DNA of 64,000 nucleotides from Clostridia bacterium (GCA_017507805.1 JAFWAC010000021.1:1-64000); one strand, 5' to 3'; counted from the stretch's first letter, positions 1 to 9,231 are shown. Numbers and translations are program-made. Notes: generated by a model not told the origin, from the sequence alone.

Positions 1-1
1 A

Positions 2-193
2 CTGTTTGAAAAAACGCGGCTGTTGTTAGAGAATAAGGATATAAGATGCGAAATGGCTGTAAATGCCTATAATACAATGAGGGACGAATGGAACGGAGAG
101 GTCGCGGCAGAGAGATTTGTTGCCCTTGCAAAGGAATTGGCACAAAACAACGAATCAGCACTTTTTTTACATGGGCCTTGCAGTAAAGCCTAA
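2..193 (+). CDS. Glycosyltransferase, C-terminal fragment (5' end outside window)
   Basis: An open frame enters from the left edge and stops at TAA 191-193, leaving 63 residues. The fragment has the helical tail usual for GT4-type glycosyltransferases: a small-residue/Asn/Trp pattern (VNAYNTMRDEWNGEVAAERF) followed by a final amphipathic helix. It is followed by glycosyltransferase, flippase and nucleotide-sugar genes on the same strand, which supports a role in surface polysaccharide assembly. The catalytic part is not in the window, so donor and acceptor cannot be judged. Confidence 0.6.
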   Translation: MFEKTRLLLENKDIRCEMAVNAYNTMRDEWNGEVAAERFVALAKELAQNNESALFLHGPCSKA

Positions 194-259
194 ATTATGC
201 AAAAGACCACAGGTCTGTTATGTAAGTAAAAAAGATAATATATTAGATGGTGATTTGCC

Positions 260-1378
260 TTGAAAATACCTAAGATCAAAACGGTTTATTTTATCGCTAG
301 TGAAATTGAGAGTTTGAATTGTAAAGAAATGACATCGTCATCACAAAAATATAAATATTGGTTAGCTCATTATCTTTCGAAGTATATAAATGTTAAAATT
401 ATTTCTATATGCGCACCGCGTACCAAAAGAGAAAAAAACGGCAATTTGGAACTTGTGGGAACAGATGAAAAAAAATATGGCAAGCGCTTTAAATTTCTTA
501 ATATTTTAAGCGAATTGAAAAATGACGGGCAGGTAGTAATAATTTTTTGGGGTTATGATTTGTTTTTTGTATTGGGTATGCTTTATATAAAGCTTTTCAA
601 AAAACAGATATGTATACCATTCGAATTTGACAGTCACAAACCGGCAATGTGCACTCTTACGGGTTTAAAAAGAGCAATAATCAATTTGAAATTTTCTATA
701 GGGAAATTTTTTATAAGATTTTTTAAAGGCATTATAGTTTTTCAAGAAAAAGCTATAAACAGATTTGCAATGGAGGGAAAACACACATTGGTGTTAAAAC
801 CCAGTGTTATTACAGGACAACCAAGTATTTATAACCAGTGCTTAGAAAGCTTTGAAATAACATTTGCAGGCACATTTACCGAGCTTAACGGTATTGATGC
901 GTTGATAAGCTCATTGGAGGGGTTAAAGGATCTTCCTATACAAATAAATTTATGCGGTGACGGACCGCTTTTAAAACAGGTATTAGAAGCGGAAAAACGG
1001 TATGATTTTTTTCATTATAAGGGACGTCTTGCCGAAGAGGAACTTTATGACATATATAAAAAAAGTTCTCTTTTATTGAATTTAAGGCGTTTAGATGACG
1101 AGGCGATGGATTATGCTTTTCCATCTAAAACTTTTGAGTGTATTAATACGGGAATACCATTGTTAACTACGCGTGTTTTAGAGGATAAGGAGTTCTTGGA
1201 AAATGTTTTTATTATAGATGATATAACACCTCGAGCAATTGCGGAAAAGATTAGATATATCTATAACAATAAGGAGCTTGCTTATAGAATGGCGAATGCT
1301 GCAAAAAAATATGTTGATGGGAAATATTCGTTTGAAAGTGCAGCAAAAAAATTAGTCAAGTTCATCAATGCCTTGTAG
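260..1378 (+). CDS. Glycosyltransferase, GT4-like
   Basis: A 372-residue protein starting at TTG 260. The C-terminal half has the GT-B nucleotide-sugar fold pattern: FAGTFTELNGIDALI near residue 205, LCGDGPLL, a GRL motif and a PSKTFECINTGIPLL segment where family members keep the E-X7-E donor-binding region. It probably adds a sugar to a lipid-linked oligosaccharide on the inner face of the membrane. The gene is clearly more AT-rich at third codon positions than capE and capG further down the operon, as expected for a serotype-specific exchangeable gene. The ribosome binding site before the TTG is weak, so the start is uncertain. Confidence 0.75.
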   Translation: MKIPKIKTVYFIASEIESLNCKEMTSSSQKYKYWLAHYLSKYINVKIISICAPRTKREKNGNLELVGTDEKKYGKRFKFLNILSELKNDGQVVIIFWGYDLFFVLGMLYIKLFKKQICIPFEFDSHKPAMCTLTGLKRAIINLKFSIGKFFIRFFKGIIVFQEKAINRFAMEGKHTLVLKPSVITGQPSIYNQCLESFEITFAGTFTELNGIDALISSLEGLKDLPIQINLCGDGPLLKQVLEAEKRYDFFHYKGRLAEEELYDIYKKSSLLLNLRRLDDEAMDYAFPSKTFECINTGIPLLTTRVLEDKEFLENVFIIDDITPRAIAEKIRYIYNNKELAYRMANAAKKYVDGKYSFESAAKKLVKFINAL

Positions 1379-1411
1379 GAAAATTCAAACAAGGTAAAAA
1401 AGAGGTTGAAT

Positions 1412-2917
1412 ATGGAAAAACAGATAAAATTCGGAGCGATTTTAGCATATGTAGCTATAGCAATAAACATATTATCCGGACTTTTATATACGCCATGGAT
1501 GATACAACAGATAGGTAAAGCTGACTATGGTTTATATACATTAGTTAATTCGTTAATAACAATGTTTATGGTCGACTTTGGTCTTAGCGCAGCGGCGGCG
1601 AGATACATATCAAAATATGTGGCAGAAGGCAACCAGAAAAAAGCAAATGAATTTTTGGGCTTGATATACAAGCTGTATTTAATTGTTGATGTAATTATCT
1701 TTTTAGTGTTAGTTGTGATATTCTTTTTTATAGAAGAAATTTATATTAAACTAACGCCCCAAGAGCTAACAAAGTTTAAAACGGTATATTGTATTGCTGG
1801 TCTATTTTCTATTATTAACTTTCCTTTTGTCACATTAAACGGTGTATTGACGGCATATGAAAAGTTTGTTCAGTTAAAGCTTTCGGAAATAATTCATAAG
1901 GTAATAATTTTATGCTTTACAGTTGCGGCATTGCTTTTGAATTTTGGATTGCTTGCATTGGTTTTGGTAAATGCTTTTTCGGGTATAGTTGTTACAGCTT
2001 ATAAATATATTGTTGTTTCTACTAAAACATCGATACGAGTAGTCTTTAAGGGTGAAAAAAGCAAAGAATACCGTTCGATTTTTGTTTTTTCTTTTTGGAC
2101 AACAGTTTCAGCACTGTCGCAAAGATTGATTTTTACTATTACTCCAACTATCTTAGGAATTATGGTTAGCAGTGAGGCAATTGCCGTATTTGGCATAGTG
2201 GTTACAATAGAAGGATATTTTTATACAATCACGGCGGCAATTAACGGTATGTTTATGCCTAAAATTTCACGGATATATGCCGGAAAAGATACGGACGAAA
2301 ACATAATGCCGTTGATGAAGGATGTGGGAAGATTTCAATTTGCGTTGAATGGTTTGATTTTTGTCGGTTTTGCTTTGTTGGGTAAGGACTTTTTAGGCTT
2401 ATGGATGGGTCGCGGTTTCGAGCAGGCTTATTCAGGAATTTTATTGGTGATTTTTCCGAGTATTTTTTTGAATTCTTTACAGATTGCAAATACAGCAATG
2501 ATAGTTCAAAATAAAATAAAGCAAAGGGCGATTATTGATCTTGGTACAGGAATTACAAATGTGGTAGTTTCTTTTCTGATATCTTCAAAGCTTGGTGTTT
2601 TAGGGGCTTGCCTATCTATATTTTTAGCATACACTGTTAGAGTGGTGTTATATTTTACAGTACATTACAAAATTATGAAAATAGATATTTTCTATTTTAT
2701 AAAGAATTGTTATTTTAAACTTGGCGTATCAACAGCAGTGACATTTGCTTTGTGTATGGTTATCAATAAGTTTATCTTTGGAAACAGTTGGTTGATTTTG
2801 ATTGCGAAAGTCATCATTTGCATAAGTGTTTTCGTTACAAGTATCTGGATATTTGGGTTGGATTCAAATGAAAGAGTAAAGACTTTGAGATATTTAAAAA
2901 TGCGAAAAGGAGAGTAA
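1412..2917 (+). CDS. Wzx-type lipid-linked oligosaccharide flippase (MATE/MVF superfamily)
   Basis: About 501 residues with 12-14 hydrophobic segments along the whole length, the architecture of polysaccharide flippases that move undecaprenyl-diphosphate-linked repeat units outward. The N-terminal segment has the usual small-residue-rich TM1 and the SLITMFMVDFGLSAAAARYI region. ATG 1412 is preferred over TTG 1406, because AGAGG at 1401-1405 is 6 nt from the ATG and directly abuts the TTG. The gene is AT-rich like the gene before it, and only 4 nt separate it from the capE-like gene. A flippase in the cluster implies a Wzy-dependent pathway, although no polymerase is visible in this window. 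Confidence 0.85.
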   Translation: MEKQIKFGAILAYVAIAINILSGLLYTPWMIQQIGKADYGLYTLVNSLITMFMVDFGLSAAAARYISKYVAEGNQKKANEFLGLIYKLYLIVDVIIFLVLVVIFFFIEEIYIKLTPQELTKFKTVYCIAGLFSIINFPFVTLNGVLTAYEKFVQLKLSEIIHKVIILCFTVAALLLNFGLLALVLVNAFSGIVVTAYKYIVVSTKTSIRVVFKGEKSKEYRSIFVFSFWTTVSALSQRLIFTITPTILGIMVSSEAIAVFGIVVTIEGYFYTITAAINGMFMPKISRIYAGKDTDENIMPLMKDVGRFQFALNGLIFVGFALLGKDFLGLWMGRGFEQAYSGILLVIFPSIFLNSLQIANTAMIVQNKIKQRAIIDLGTGITNVVVSFLISSKLGVLGACLSIFLAYTVRVVLYFTVHYKIMKIDIFYFIKNCYFKLGVSTAVTFALCMVINKFIFGNSWLILIAKVIICISVFVTSIWIFGLDSNERVKTLRYLKMRKGE

Positions 2918-2921
2918 TAAT

Positions 2922-3968
2922 ATGAGTTCTTTTACAAACAAAACCTTGCTTATAACAGGCGGTACGGGGTCTTTCGGCAATGCGGTGCTTAACCGTTTTT
3001 TGAAAACCGATATAGGTGAAATACGGATTTTTTCGAGAGACGAGAAAAAGCAGGATGATATGCGCCACGAATTTCAGGCTAAAATGCCCGAGGTGGCAGA
3101 AAAAATAAAATTTTTTATCGGTGATGTACGGGATTTGGCATCGGTTAAAAATGCAATGCACGGGGTGGACTATATTTTCCATGCCGCCGCACTCAAGCAG
3201 GTGCCGTCCTGTGAATTTTTCCCCATTGAGGCTGTGAAAACCAATGTTTTGGGCACTGAAAACGTGCTGACAGCGGCTATCGAGGCAGGAGTTAAAAACA
3301 TAGTTTGCCTTTCAACCGACAAGGCGGCTTACCCTGTAAACGCTATGGGCACATCAAAGGCCATGATGGAAAAGGTAATCGTTGCAAAGTCACGCACCGT
3401 AAGCCCCGATGCAACCAAAATCTGCTGTACCCGTTACGGTAATGTTATGTGCAGCCGCGGCTCGGTTATCCCCCTTTGGATTGAGCAGATAAAGGCTGGC
3501 AACCCCATTACCATTACAGAGCCTTCCATGACACGGTTCATAATGTCACTTGATGAGGCGGTGGACCTTGTGCTGTTTGCCTTTGAAAAGGGCGTTTCGG
3601 GTGATATTCTGGTGCAAAAGGCGCCTGCCTGCACCATTGAAACCCTTGCAAAGGCTGTGACCGAGCTTTTCAACCCCGAAACCGAAATTAAGGTTATCGG
3701 CATCCGTCACGGCGAAAAGATGTACGAAACCTTGCTTACTAATGAGGAGTGTTCAGGTGCGATAGATTTGGGCAACTTCTACCGTGTGCCTGCTGATACA
3801 AGAGGGCTTAACTACGACAAATATTTTAAGGACGGCGACATTAACCGCAATCCTCTTACAGAGTTTAACTCTAATAACACCGAGCTTTTGAATGTGGAGC
3901 AGGTAAAGGAGAAGCTTTTAACGCTTCAATATATCCGTGATGAAATTTCCCAGATGGAAGGAAAATAA
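2922..3968 (+). CDS. capE: UDP-GlcNAc 4,6-dehydratase/5-epimerase, CapE/FnlA type
   Basis: A 348-residue extended SDR enzyme with the NAD-binding GGTGSFG at residues 13-19. The active-site block STDKAAYPVNAMGTSK (131-146) has Met142 where classical SDRs have Tyr, followed by Lys146; this S-M-K variant is known from WbpM and CapE. CapE-type enzymes convert UDP-GlcNAc to a UDP-2-acetamido-2,6-dideoxy-4-keto-L-hexose, the first step to UDP-N-acetyl-L-fucosamine. The CapF- and CapG-like genes downstream complete the pathway, which makes this assignment better than the D-sugar enzymes of the same family. The length is normal and the GC content is higher than in the two preceding genes. Confidence 0.9.
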   Translation: MSSFTNKTLLITGGTGSFGNAVLNRFLKTDIGEIRIFSRDEKKQDDMRHEFQAKMPEVAEKIKFFIGDVRDLASVKNAMHGVDYIFHAAALKQVPSCEFFPIEAVKTNVLGTENVLTAAIEAGVKNIVCLSTDKAAYPVNAMGTSKAMMEKVIVAKSRTVSPDATKICCTRYGNVMCSRGSVIPLWIEQIKAGNPITITEPSMTRFIMSLDEAVDLVLFAFEKGVSGDILVQKAPACTIETLAKAVTELFNPETEIKVIGIRHGEKMYETLLTNEECSGAIDLGNFYRVPADTRGLNYDKYFKDGDINRNPLTEFNSNNTELLNVEQVKEKLLTLQYIRDEISQMEGK

Positions 3969-3971
3969 CAA

Positions 3972-5156
3972 ATGCTTGATATACAACAGCAGGGTATTAT
4001 TACCCTTGTGAGAAATGCAATTTTGGGTGAAAAAAATTCTGTTTCGCAGGATTTTAAGCTGTCCGATGCGGTGGCAGTAGCACGCAAGCACCAGATAATC
4101 AACATACTTTATTACGGTGCCTTGCAGGCAGGGCTCCCTCAGGATGAAACAATGCAACAGCTTTTTATGCTTTCTTGTATGGCTCTCTCAAAAAGTGAAC
4201 AGCAGATGTTTGAGATAAACAGAATTTGCACCGCCTTTAATGAACGAGGCATAGAATATATGCCTCTTAAGGGTACCTTGCTCAAATATTTCTATCCAAA
4301 GGCTGATATGCGTGCTATGGGTGACGCCGATATACTCATAAAGCCGCGGCAGTACGATTTGATAAAGCCGATCCTTACAGAGCTTGGATTTACCGAAAAG
4401 CTTGAAAGCGACCACGAGCTTACTTGGGCGAAGCCTGCACTGTACTTGGAGCTTCACAAAAGGGTAATCCCCTCTTATAACAAGGATTATTATGAGTATT
4501 TCGGTGACGGCTGGCGCTTGGCGCGTCCCTGTGAGGAACAGCCTAATAGATACGAAATGTCGGCAGAGGATGCGCTTATATATTTGTTCACTCATTTTGC
4601 CAAGCATTACCGAGACGGCGGTATAGGTATCCGTCACATGACCGACCTTTGGATTTACCGCAGGGTGAAGTCTGAATTGGATGAGACCTATATTAAAAAA
4701 GAGCTTAAAAAGCTTCAGCTTTGGGAATTTTATAAAAATGTTATGGATACCTTACAGGTTTGGTTTGGCAGTGCCGAGCCTACCGATAAAACCGATTTTA
4801 TCACAGGGGTAATATTCGGTAGCGGAGCTTATGGTACACATGAAGCTCATATAACAGCTTCGGCAGTAAAGCTGATAAAAACAGCAGGCAGTACCGCGGG
4901 TGCGCGCCGTAAAAAGGTGCTTAATGTTTTGTTCCCCAAATGCAAAAACATGGCTAAAAGATATCCTGTGCTTGAAAAGGCGCCTGTGCTGTTGCCCGTG
5001 TTCTGGGTTGTGCGCGGTGCTGAAACTCTGCTGTTTTCGTCCCGCAAGCTGAAGGACCAAAAAGCAGATATGCAAATTTTAACCGATGAAAATATTTCTG
5101 ATTTTCAAAAGGCACTGGATTATGTAGGGCTTGATTTTAATTTTAAAGAGGATTAA
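3972..5156 (+). CDS. Nucleotidyltransferase-like protein (NTP_transf_5 family)
   Basis: 394 residues. The region MPLKGTLLKYFYPKADMRAMGDADIL (starting at residue 97, with Lys100-Gly101 and Asp118/Asp120) matches the family of predicted nucleotidyltransferases often found in exopolysaccharide clusters, where two acidic residues would bind metal. The remainder is helical with no membrane segment. It sits 3 nt after capE and 5 nt before capF, so it is part of the L-FucNAc block. The substrate is unknown: it could modify a nucleotide sugar, a lipid carrier or a protein. The family assignment rests on the motif; the function is not established. Confidence 0.7.
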   Translation: MLDIQQQGIITLVRNAILGEKNSVSQDFKLSDAVAVARKHQIINILYYGALQAGLPQDETMQQLFMLSCMALSKSEQQMFEINRICTAFNERGIEYMPLKGTLLKYFYPKADMRAMGDADILIKPRQYDLIKPILTELGFTEKLESDHELTWAKPALYLELHKRVIPSYNKDYYEYFGDGWRLARPCEEQPNRYEMSAEDALIYLFTHFAKHYRDGGIGIRHMTDLWIYRRVKSELDETYIKKELKKLQLWEFYKNVMDTLQVWFGSAEPTDKTDFITGVIFGSGAYGTHEAHITASAVKLIKTAGSTAGARRKKVLNVLFPKCKNMAKRYPVLEKAPVLLPVFWVVRGAETLLFSSRKLKDQKADMQILTDENISDFQKALDYVGLDFNFKED

Positions 5157-5161
5157 AGCAA

Positions 5162-6358
5162 ATGAATATACTTATCACGGGCGCCTCGGGCTTTGTGGGT
5201 AAAAACCTTACCGAAGCCCTTAAAAGCATAAGGGACGGAAAGGATAAAACCCGCCCGAATTTGGAAATAGGCGAAATTTATCTTTATGATATAAATTCAA
5301 CTCCAAATGAACTTGAAAATGCCTGCCAAAGGGCTGACTTTGTCTTTAATCTGGCAGGGGTAAACCGTCCGCAAAGCAATGAGGAATTTATGCAGGGCAA
5401 TTTCGGCTTCGGTTCGCGTCTTTTAGATACCCTTAAAAAATATAATAATACCTGTCCCGTGATGCTATCCTCCTCCCTGCAGGCAACCTTAATCGGCAGG
5501 TATGACGGGGAGTATGGCAGGAGCAAAAAGGCAGGCGAGGATTTATTTTTTGCCTATGCTGAGGAAACGGGCGCAAAGGTACTTGTATACCGATTTCCTA
5601 ACCTTTTCGGAAAGTGGTGCAGACCGAATTACAACAGCGCTGTTGCAACCTTCTGCCACAATACAGCTAATGATTTGCCTATCACCGTTAATGACAGGGC
5701 GGTAGAGCTGGAGCTTTTGTATATTGATGATTTGATTGCCGAGATGCTTGATGCCTTGGAGGGTAAGGAGCATCACTGCGAGTTTAACGGCTTGGAAGCT
5801 GTGCTTTGCGATAATGGCGCTTTCTGCGCTGCACCCATAACCCATAAGGTCACATTGGGTGAAATTGCGGATTTGCTCGAAGGCTTTAAAAATCAGCCCC
5901 AAAGCCTTGTTATACCCGAAATACCTAATAATTCTTTTGCTAAAAAGCTTTATTCTACATATCTTTCCTACCTGCCAAAGGAAAAGGTAAGCTTTCCCTT
6001 GAAAATGAATGTGGACAGCCGCGGTAGCTTTACCGAGCTTTTAAAGACCGAAAAATGCGGTCAGGTGAGTGTTAATATCTCAAAGCCGGGCATCACAAAG
6101 GGACAACATTGGCACCACACAAAATGGGAATTTTTTATTGTTGTAAGCGGTAAAGGTCTTATTCAACAAAGAAAAATCGGCAGTGAGGAAATACTTGAAT
6201 TTGAGGTTTCGGGTGAAAAAATCGAGGCAGTTCACATGCTGCCGGGCTACACCCATAATATAATAAATTTAAGCGATACCGAGGATTTGGTAACGGTTAT
6301 GTGGGCTAACGAAAGCTTTGACCAAAATAAACCCGATACATTTTTTGAGGAAGTGTGA
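5162..6358 (+). CDS. capF: Bifunctional C-3 epimerase/C-4 reductase, CapF/FnlB type
   Basis: 398 residues in two domains. The N-terminal SDR domain begins with the Rossmann motif GASGFVG (residues 7-13) and would reduce the 4-keto sugar with NADPH. A C-terminal cupin domain from about residue 281 (SRGSF) contains the GQHWHHTKWEFF block near residue 315, whose histidines bind Zn in CapF and support C-3 epimerisation. The product would be UDP-N-acetyl-L-pneumosamine/talosamine-type, the substrate of the CapG-like epimerase two genes downstream. The SDR-cupin fusion is diagnostic for CapF. RBS GAGG precedes ATG 5162. Confidence 0.9.
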   Translation: MNILITGASGFVGKNLTEALKSIRDGKDKTRPNLEIGEIYLYDINSTPNELENACQRADFVFNLAGVNRPQSNEEFMQGNFGFGSRLLDTLKKYNNTCPVMLSSSLQATLIGRYDGEYGRSKKAGEDLFFAYAEETGAKVLVYRFPNLFGKWCRPNYNSAVATFCHNTANDLPITVNDRAVELELLYIDDLIAEMLDALEGKEHHCEFNGLEAVLCDNGAFCAAPITHKVTLGEIADLLEGFKNQPQSLVIPEIPNNSFAKKLYSTYLSYLPKEKVSFPLKMNVDSRGSFTELLKTEKCGQVSVNISKPGITKGQHWHHTKWEFFIVVSGKGLIQQRKIGSEEILEFEVSGEKIEAVHMLPGYTHNIINLSDTEDLVTVMWANESFDQNKPDTFFEEV

Positions 6359-6388
6359 ATTTTTGAATAACAGCAAGGGGGAAATAAA

Positions 6389-7336
6389 ATGCAACAAACA
6401 TTATCAAAGAAAGAAACAGGACTTATAATAGTTCCTTATGCGGAAATAAAAAATTATAATTCCGGAGTAAATATCGGTGATAATTCAAAGCGTGTGGAAA
6501 TGTATATGAAAAACATTTCAGTCGCTTGCATATCTGCGCGAAAGAATAACGGAACAAAAACAGATATTGCGTTAGTTACAAACATTGAAATTAAGGAACC
6601 TTATAAATCTCTTTTACTCAAAAATGGGGTAAAAATAATTAATGTTCCTTTTGATAAATTCAATTTTGGTGCAGAATACCGTTGGAGCTTGGCATTCTAT
6701 AAGTTGTGTGCATTATATCATGTTTGCAGAGAAACAAATTATGATTTCTATGCTTATTTGGATTCTGATGTGTTTGTGCAGGGGGATTTTTCCGATATAT
6801 GGAATGAATGTAAGAATAATGTTTTACTATATGATATAAACCATGGTTTTCAGGTTGAAGATTATAGACATTTTTTGAGTGAGGTAAATGATTTTTTAAA
6901 GGAAGAAAAGAATATCACTCATTTTGGCGGTGAATTTTTTGCTTCTAACAAGGAAAATGCTGTATTCTTTTCTCAAAAATTTTTGGATGTATATGATGGA
7001 ATGACCGCTACAAATTTCGTAACAACTCACGGAGATGAATTCATTCTTTCTGTTGCGGCAAATGGTTTAATGGATAGAATTAAAAATGCCGGTGCTTATG
7101 TTTATAGATATTGGACAGGGGAGTTCAGGCTGGTTTCTACAAATTATAAGTATAACCCTGTTGTTGTTCTCCATGTTCCCTCAGAAAAAAACACAGGTAT
7201 GTTAAAGCTTTTTGATTGCTATATAAGAAAGAATAAAAAGCCAGACCGAGACAGAGTATGGCATATTTTAAATTTAAAAAATCGCAGTTTTATATGCGGG
7301 ACAAAAATCCTGATTAAGAAAATAATCCGAAAGTAA
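6389..7336 (+). CDS. Predicted GT-A-fold glycosyltransferase, unassigned family
   Basis: 315 residues. A YAYLDSDVFV segment places a DxD-type motif at Asp125-Asp127, the metal/nucleotide-sugar site of GT-A enzymes, after an alternating strand-helix N-terminal half. THFGGEFFASN and THGDEFILS further on resemble acceptor-side loops of GT8/GT6-like transferases. No membrane segment is visible. The gene has a good RBS (AGGGGG before ATG 6389), is markedly AT-rich and interrupts the more GC-rich capF-capG pair, suggesting it was inserted as a serotype-specific gene. The family is not recognised with certainty; the glycosyltransferase role is inferred from the DxD motif and the context. Confidence 0.55.
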   Translation: MQQTLSKKETGLIIVPYAEIKNYNSGVNIGDNSKRVEMYMKNISVACISARKNNGTKTDIALVTNIEIKEPYKSLLLKNGVKIINVPFDKFNFGAEYRWSLAFYKLCALYHVCRETNYDFYAYLDSDVFVQGDFSDIWNECKNNVLLYDINHGFQVEDYRHFLSEVNDFLKEEKNITHFGGEFFASNKENAVFFSQKFLDVYDGMTATNFVTTHGDEFILSVAANGLMDRIKNAGAYVYRYWTGEFRLVSTNYKYNPVVVLHVPSEKNTGMLKLFDCYIRKNKKPDRDRVWHILNLKNRSFICGTKILIKKIIRK

Positions 7337-7347
7337 GGAAATGTAAC

Positions 7348-8538
7348 ATGGAAATTAAAACCGATTATTCCGACATAAGCTTTAAAAACAACGGCAAGCT
7401 GAAGCTGTTAATTATTGTGGGCACCCGCCCTGAGATTATCCGCCTTGCCGCGGTTATAAGCAAGTGCAGGCAGTATTTTGACTGTGTTTTAGCCCACACG
7501 GGACAGAATTATGACTATAATTTGAACGGTGTGTTTTTCAAGGATTTGAAGCTTGGCAATCCCGAGGTTTATATGGACGCTGTGGGTGACGATTTGGGCG
7601 CCACGGTGGGCAATATCATAAACTGCTCCTATAAGCTGATGGCACAGTTAAAGCCCGATGCGTTGCTTATTTTGGGAGATACAAACTCCTGCCTTTCGGC
7701 GATAGCGGCAAAGCGGCTTCATATTCCGATTTTTCACATGGAGGCAGGTAACCGCTGTAAGGATGAGTGCCTGCCCGAGGAAACCAACCGCCGAATAGTT
7801 GATATTATAAGCGATGTGAACTTGGCATATTCCGAGCACGCAAGAAAATATCTGCACGAGTGCGGTCTGCCAAAGGAGCGCGTTTATGTTACAGGCTCCC
7901 CCATGGCGGAGGTTTTGCACAATAATTTGGAGGAAATCACAGCTTCGGATATACACAGCCGTTTAGGATTAGAAAAGGGCAGGTATATTTTGCTTTCTGC
8001 TCACAGAGAGGAAAATATCGATACCGAAAAGAACTTTTTATCCCTCTTTAATGCAATTAATAAGATGGCTGAAAAATACGATATGCCGATACTTTATTCC
8101 TGCCACCCCAGAAGCAAAAAGCGCTTGGAGCAAAGCGGCTTTGTGCTTGACAGTCGCGTTATCCGTCACGAGCCGCTGGGCTTTCACGATTACAACTGCC
8201 TGCAGATGAATGCCTTTGCTGTGGTGAGTGACAGCGGCACTCTGCCTGAGGAAAGCTCCTTCTTTACAAGCATCGGAAAGCCTTTCCCTGCGGTTTGTAT
8301 CCGCACCTCAACCGAGCGCCCCGAAGCGCTTGACAAGGCTTGCTTTGTTTTGGCAGGTATTGACGAAAAAAGTCTTTTGCAGGCGGTAGATACTGCAATC
8401 ACCGCAAATCTCAACGGGGATTACGGTATTCCCGTGCCCGACTATGTTGAGGAAAATGTTTCCACAAAGGTTGTAAAGCTTATTCAAAGCTATACAGGTG
8501 TGGTAAACAAAATGGTTTGGAGAAAAGAAACCGATTAA
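7348..8538 (+). CDS. capG: UDP-N-acetylglucosamine 2-epimerase family, CapG/FnlC type
   Basis: 396 residues of the non-hydrolysing UDP-GlcNAc 2-epimerase family (GT-B fold). Visible motifs are VGTRPEIIRLAAV near residue 24, HMEAGNRCKDECLPEETNRR near 130, SAHREENID near 216 and a C-terminal SDSGTLPEE block that binds the uridine diphosphate. With capE and capF present it most likely makes the last step, giving UDP-N-acetyl-L-fucosamine, rather than UDP-ManNAc. WecB is the main alternative and cannot be excluded from sequence alone. GC content matches capE and capF. Confidence 0.88.
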   Translation: MEIKTDYSDISFKNNGKLKLLIIVGTRPEIIRLAAVISKCRQYFDCVLAHTGQNYDYNLNGVFFKDLKLGNPEVYMDAVGDDLGATVGNIINCSYKLMAQLKPDALLILGDTNSCLSAIAAKRLHIPIFHMEAGNRCKDECLPEETNRRIVDIISDVNLAYSEHARKYLHECGLPKERVYVTGSPMAEVLHNNLEEITASDIHSRLGLEKGRYILLSAHREENIDTEKNFLSLFNAINKMAEKYDMPILYSCHPRSKKRLEQSGFVLDSRVIRHEPLGFHDYNCLQMNAFAVVSDSGTLPEESSFFTSIGKPFPAVCIRTSTERPEALDKACFVLAGIDEKSLLQAVDTAITANLNGDYGIPVPDYVEENVSTKVVKLIQSYTGVVNKMVWRKETD

Positions 8539-8558
8539 AGGGTATTGGGAGAATAAAA

Positions 8559-9143
8559 ATGGGCTATGCATTTATAAGCTACAGCACCAAAAATCAGGCA
8601 AAAGCTGATGCTATGCGCGAGCTGTTCAAGAAAAAGGGAATAAACACCTGGATGGCACCGAATGATATTCCGGTGGGCAGTAAATATGCCGAGGTAATCA
8701 ACAAGGCGCTAAAGGAATGTTCTTGTCTGGTTTTAATGCTTACCGATGAAGCGCAGAATTCGGTTTGGGTGGCAAAAGAGGTTGAGCGTGCGATTAATTA
8801 CCACAAAACAATAATCACCGTTCAGCTTGAGGATATTGTGCTTAACGATGAATTTGAATTTTACATAAGCACCGACCATTTTATTGCCATACATAAAATA
8901 GACGAAAGCACCGATGAAATAAAAAAGGTGCTGGCAAGTGTTATTGCCTACACGGGAAGCGGCAGTCCTGATAAAGGCGGTAATTCACCTGAAAAGGACA
9001 CTTCCGCCGAAAAAAAGCCCCTTATAAAGGTGGGACCAAAAAAGAAAAATAAGCGTATGCTCTGGATTGTTTTAGCATTTTTCCTTTTGTGTGCAGCAGT
9101 TAGTTTTTTTCTGAATTGGTTTAACGGAAATATTGATTGGTAG
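8559..9143 (+). CDS. Tail-anchored TIR-domain protein
   Basis: 194 residues. Residues 1-115 form a TIR domain: it opens with YAFISYSTKN, has the BB-loop region WMAPNDIPVG (31-40), and Glu74 in WVAKEVERAI lies where catalytic TIR domains keep their NADase glutamate. A polar Lys/Pro/Ser linker (about 125-165) leads to one C-terminal hydrophobic helix (about 168-186), so the protein should be anchored with TIR facing the cytoplasm. ATG 8559 is chosen because GGGAGA at 8547-8552 precedes it. It follows capG by 20 nt and ends at the operon terminator. Function could be NAD cleavage in phage defence or signalling; nothing here proves activity. The stop TAG is part of a repeat (9140-9214). Confidence 0.85.
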   Translation: MGYAFISYSTKNQAKADAMRELFKKKGINTWMAPNDIPVGSKYAEVINKALKECSCLVLMLTDEAQNSVWVAKEVERAINYHKTIITVQLEDIVLNDEFEFYISTDHFIAIHKIDESTDEIKKVLASVIAYTGSGSPDKGGNSPEKDTSAEKKPLIKVGPKKKNKRMLWIVLAFFLLCAAVSFFLNWFNGNIDW

Positions 9144-9214
9144 GGAACGACCTGTGTGTCGTTCCGCTGGATGTTGATGAATTTTAACGGAACGACACGC
9201 AGGTCGTTCCCTAC
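9140..9214. repeat. 75-bp inverted-repeat element, family B (copy 1)
   Basis: The left arm GTAGGGAACGACCTGTGTGT... and the right arm ending ...AGGTCGTTCCCTAC are near-perfect complements around a short AT-rich centre, so the RNA would form a long hairpin. A second copy of the same length lies at 43880-43954, and the right half plus flank (about 40 bp) is repeated almost exactly at 9926-9967. The TAG at 9141-9143 is the stop codon of the TIR gene. Confidence 0.85.
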
Positions 9215-9231
9215 AATAATTTATACAAAGG

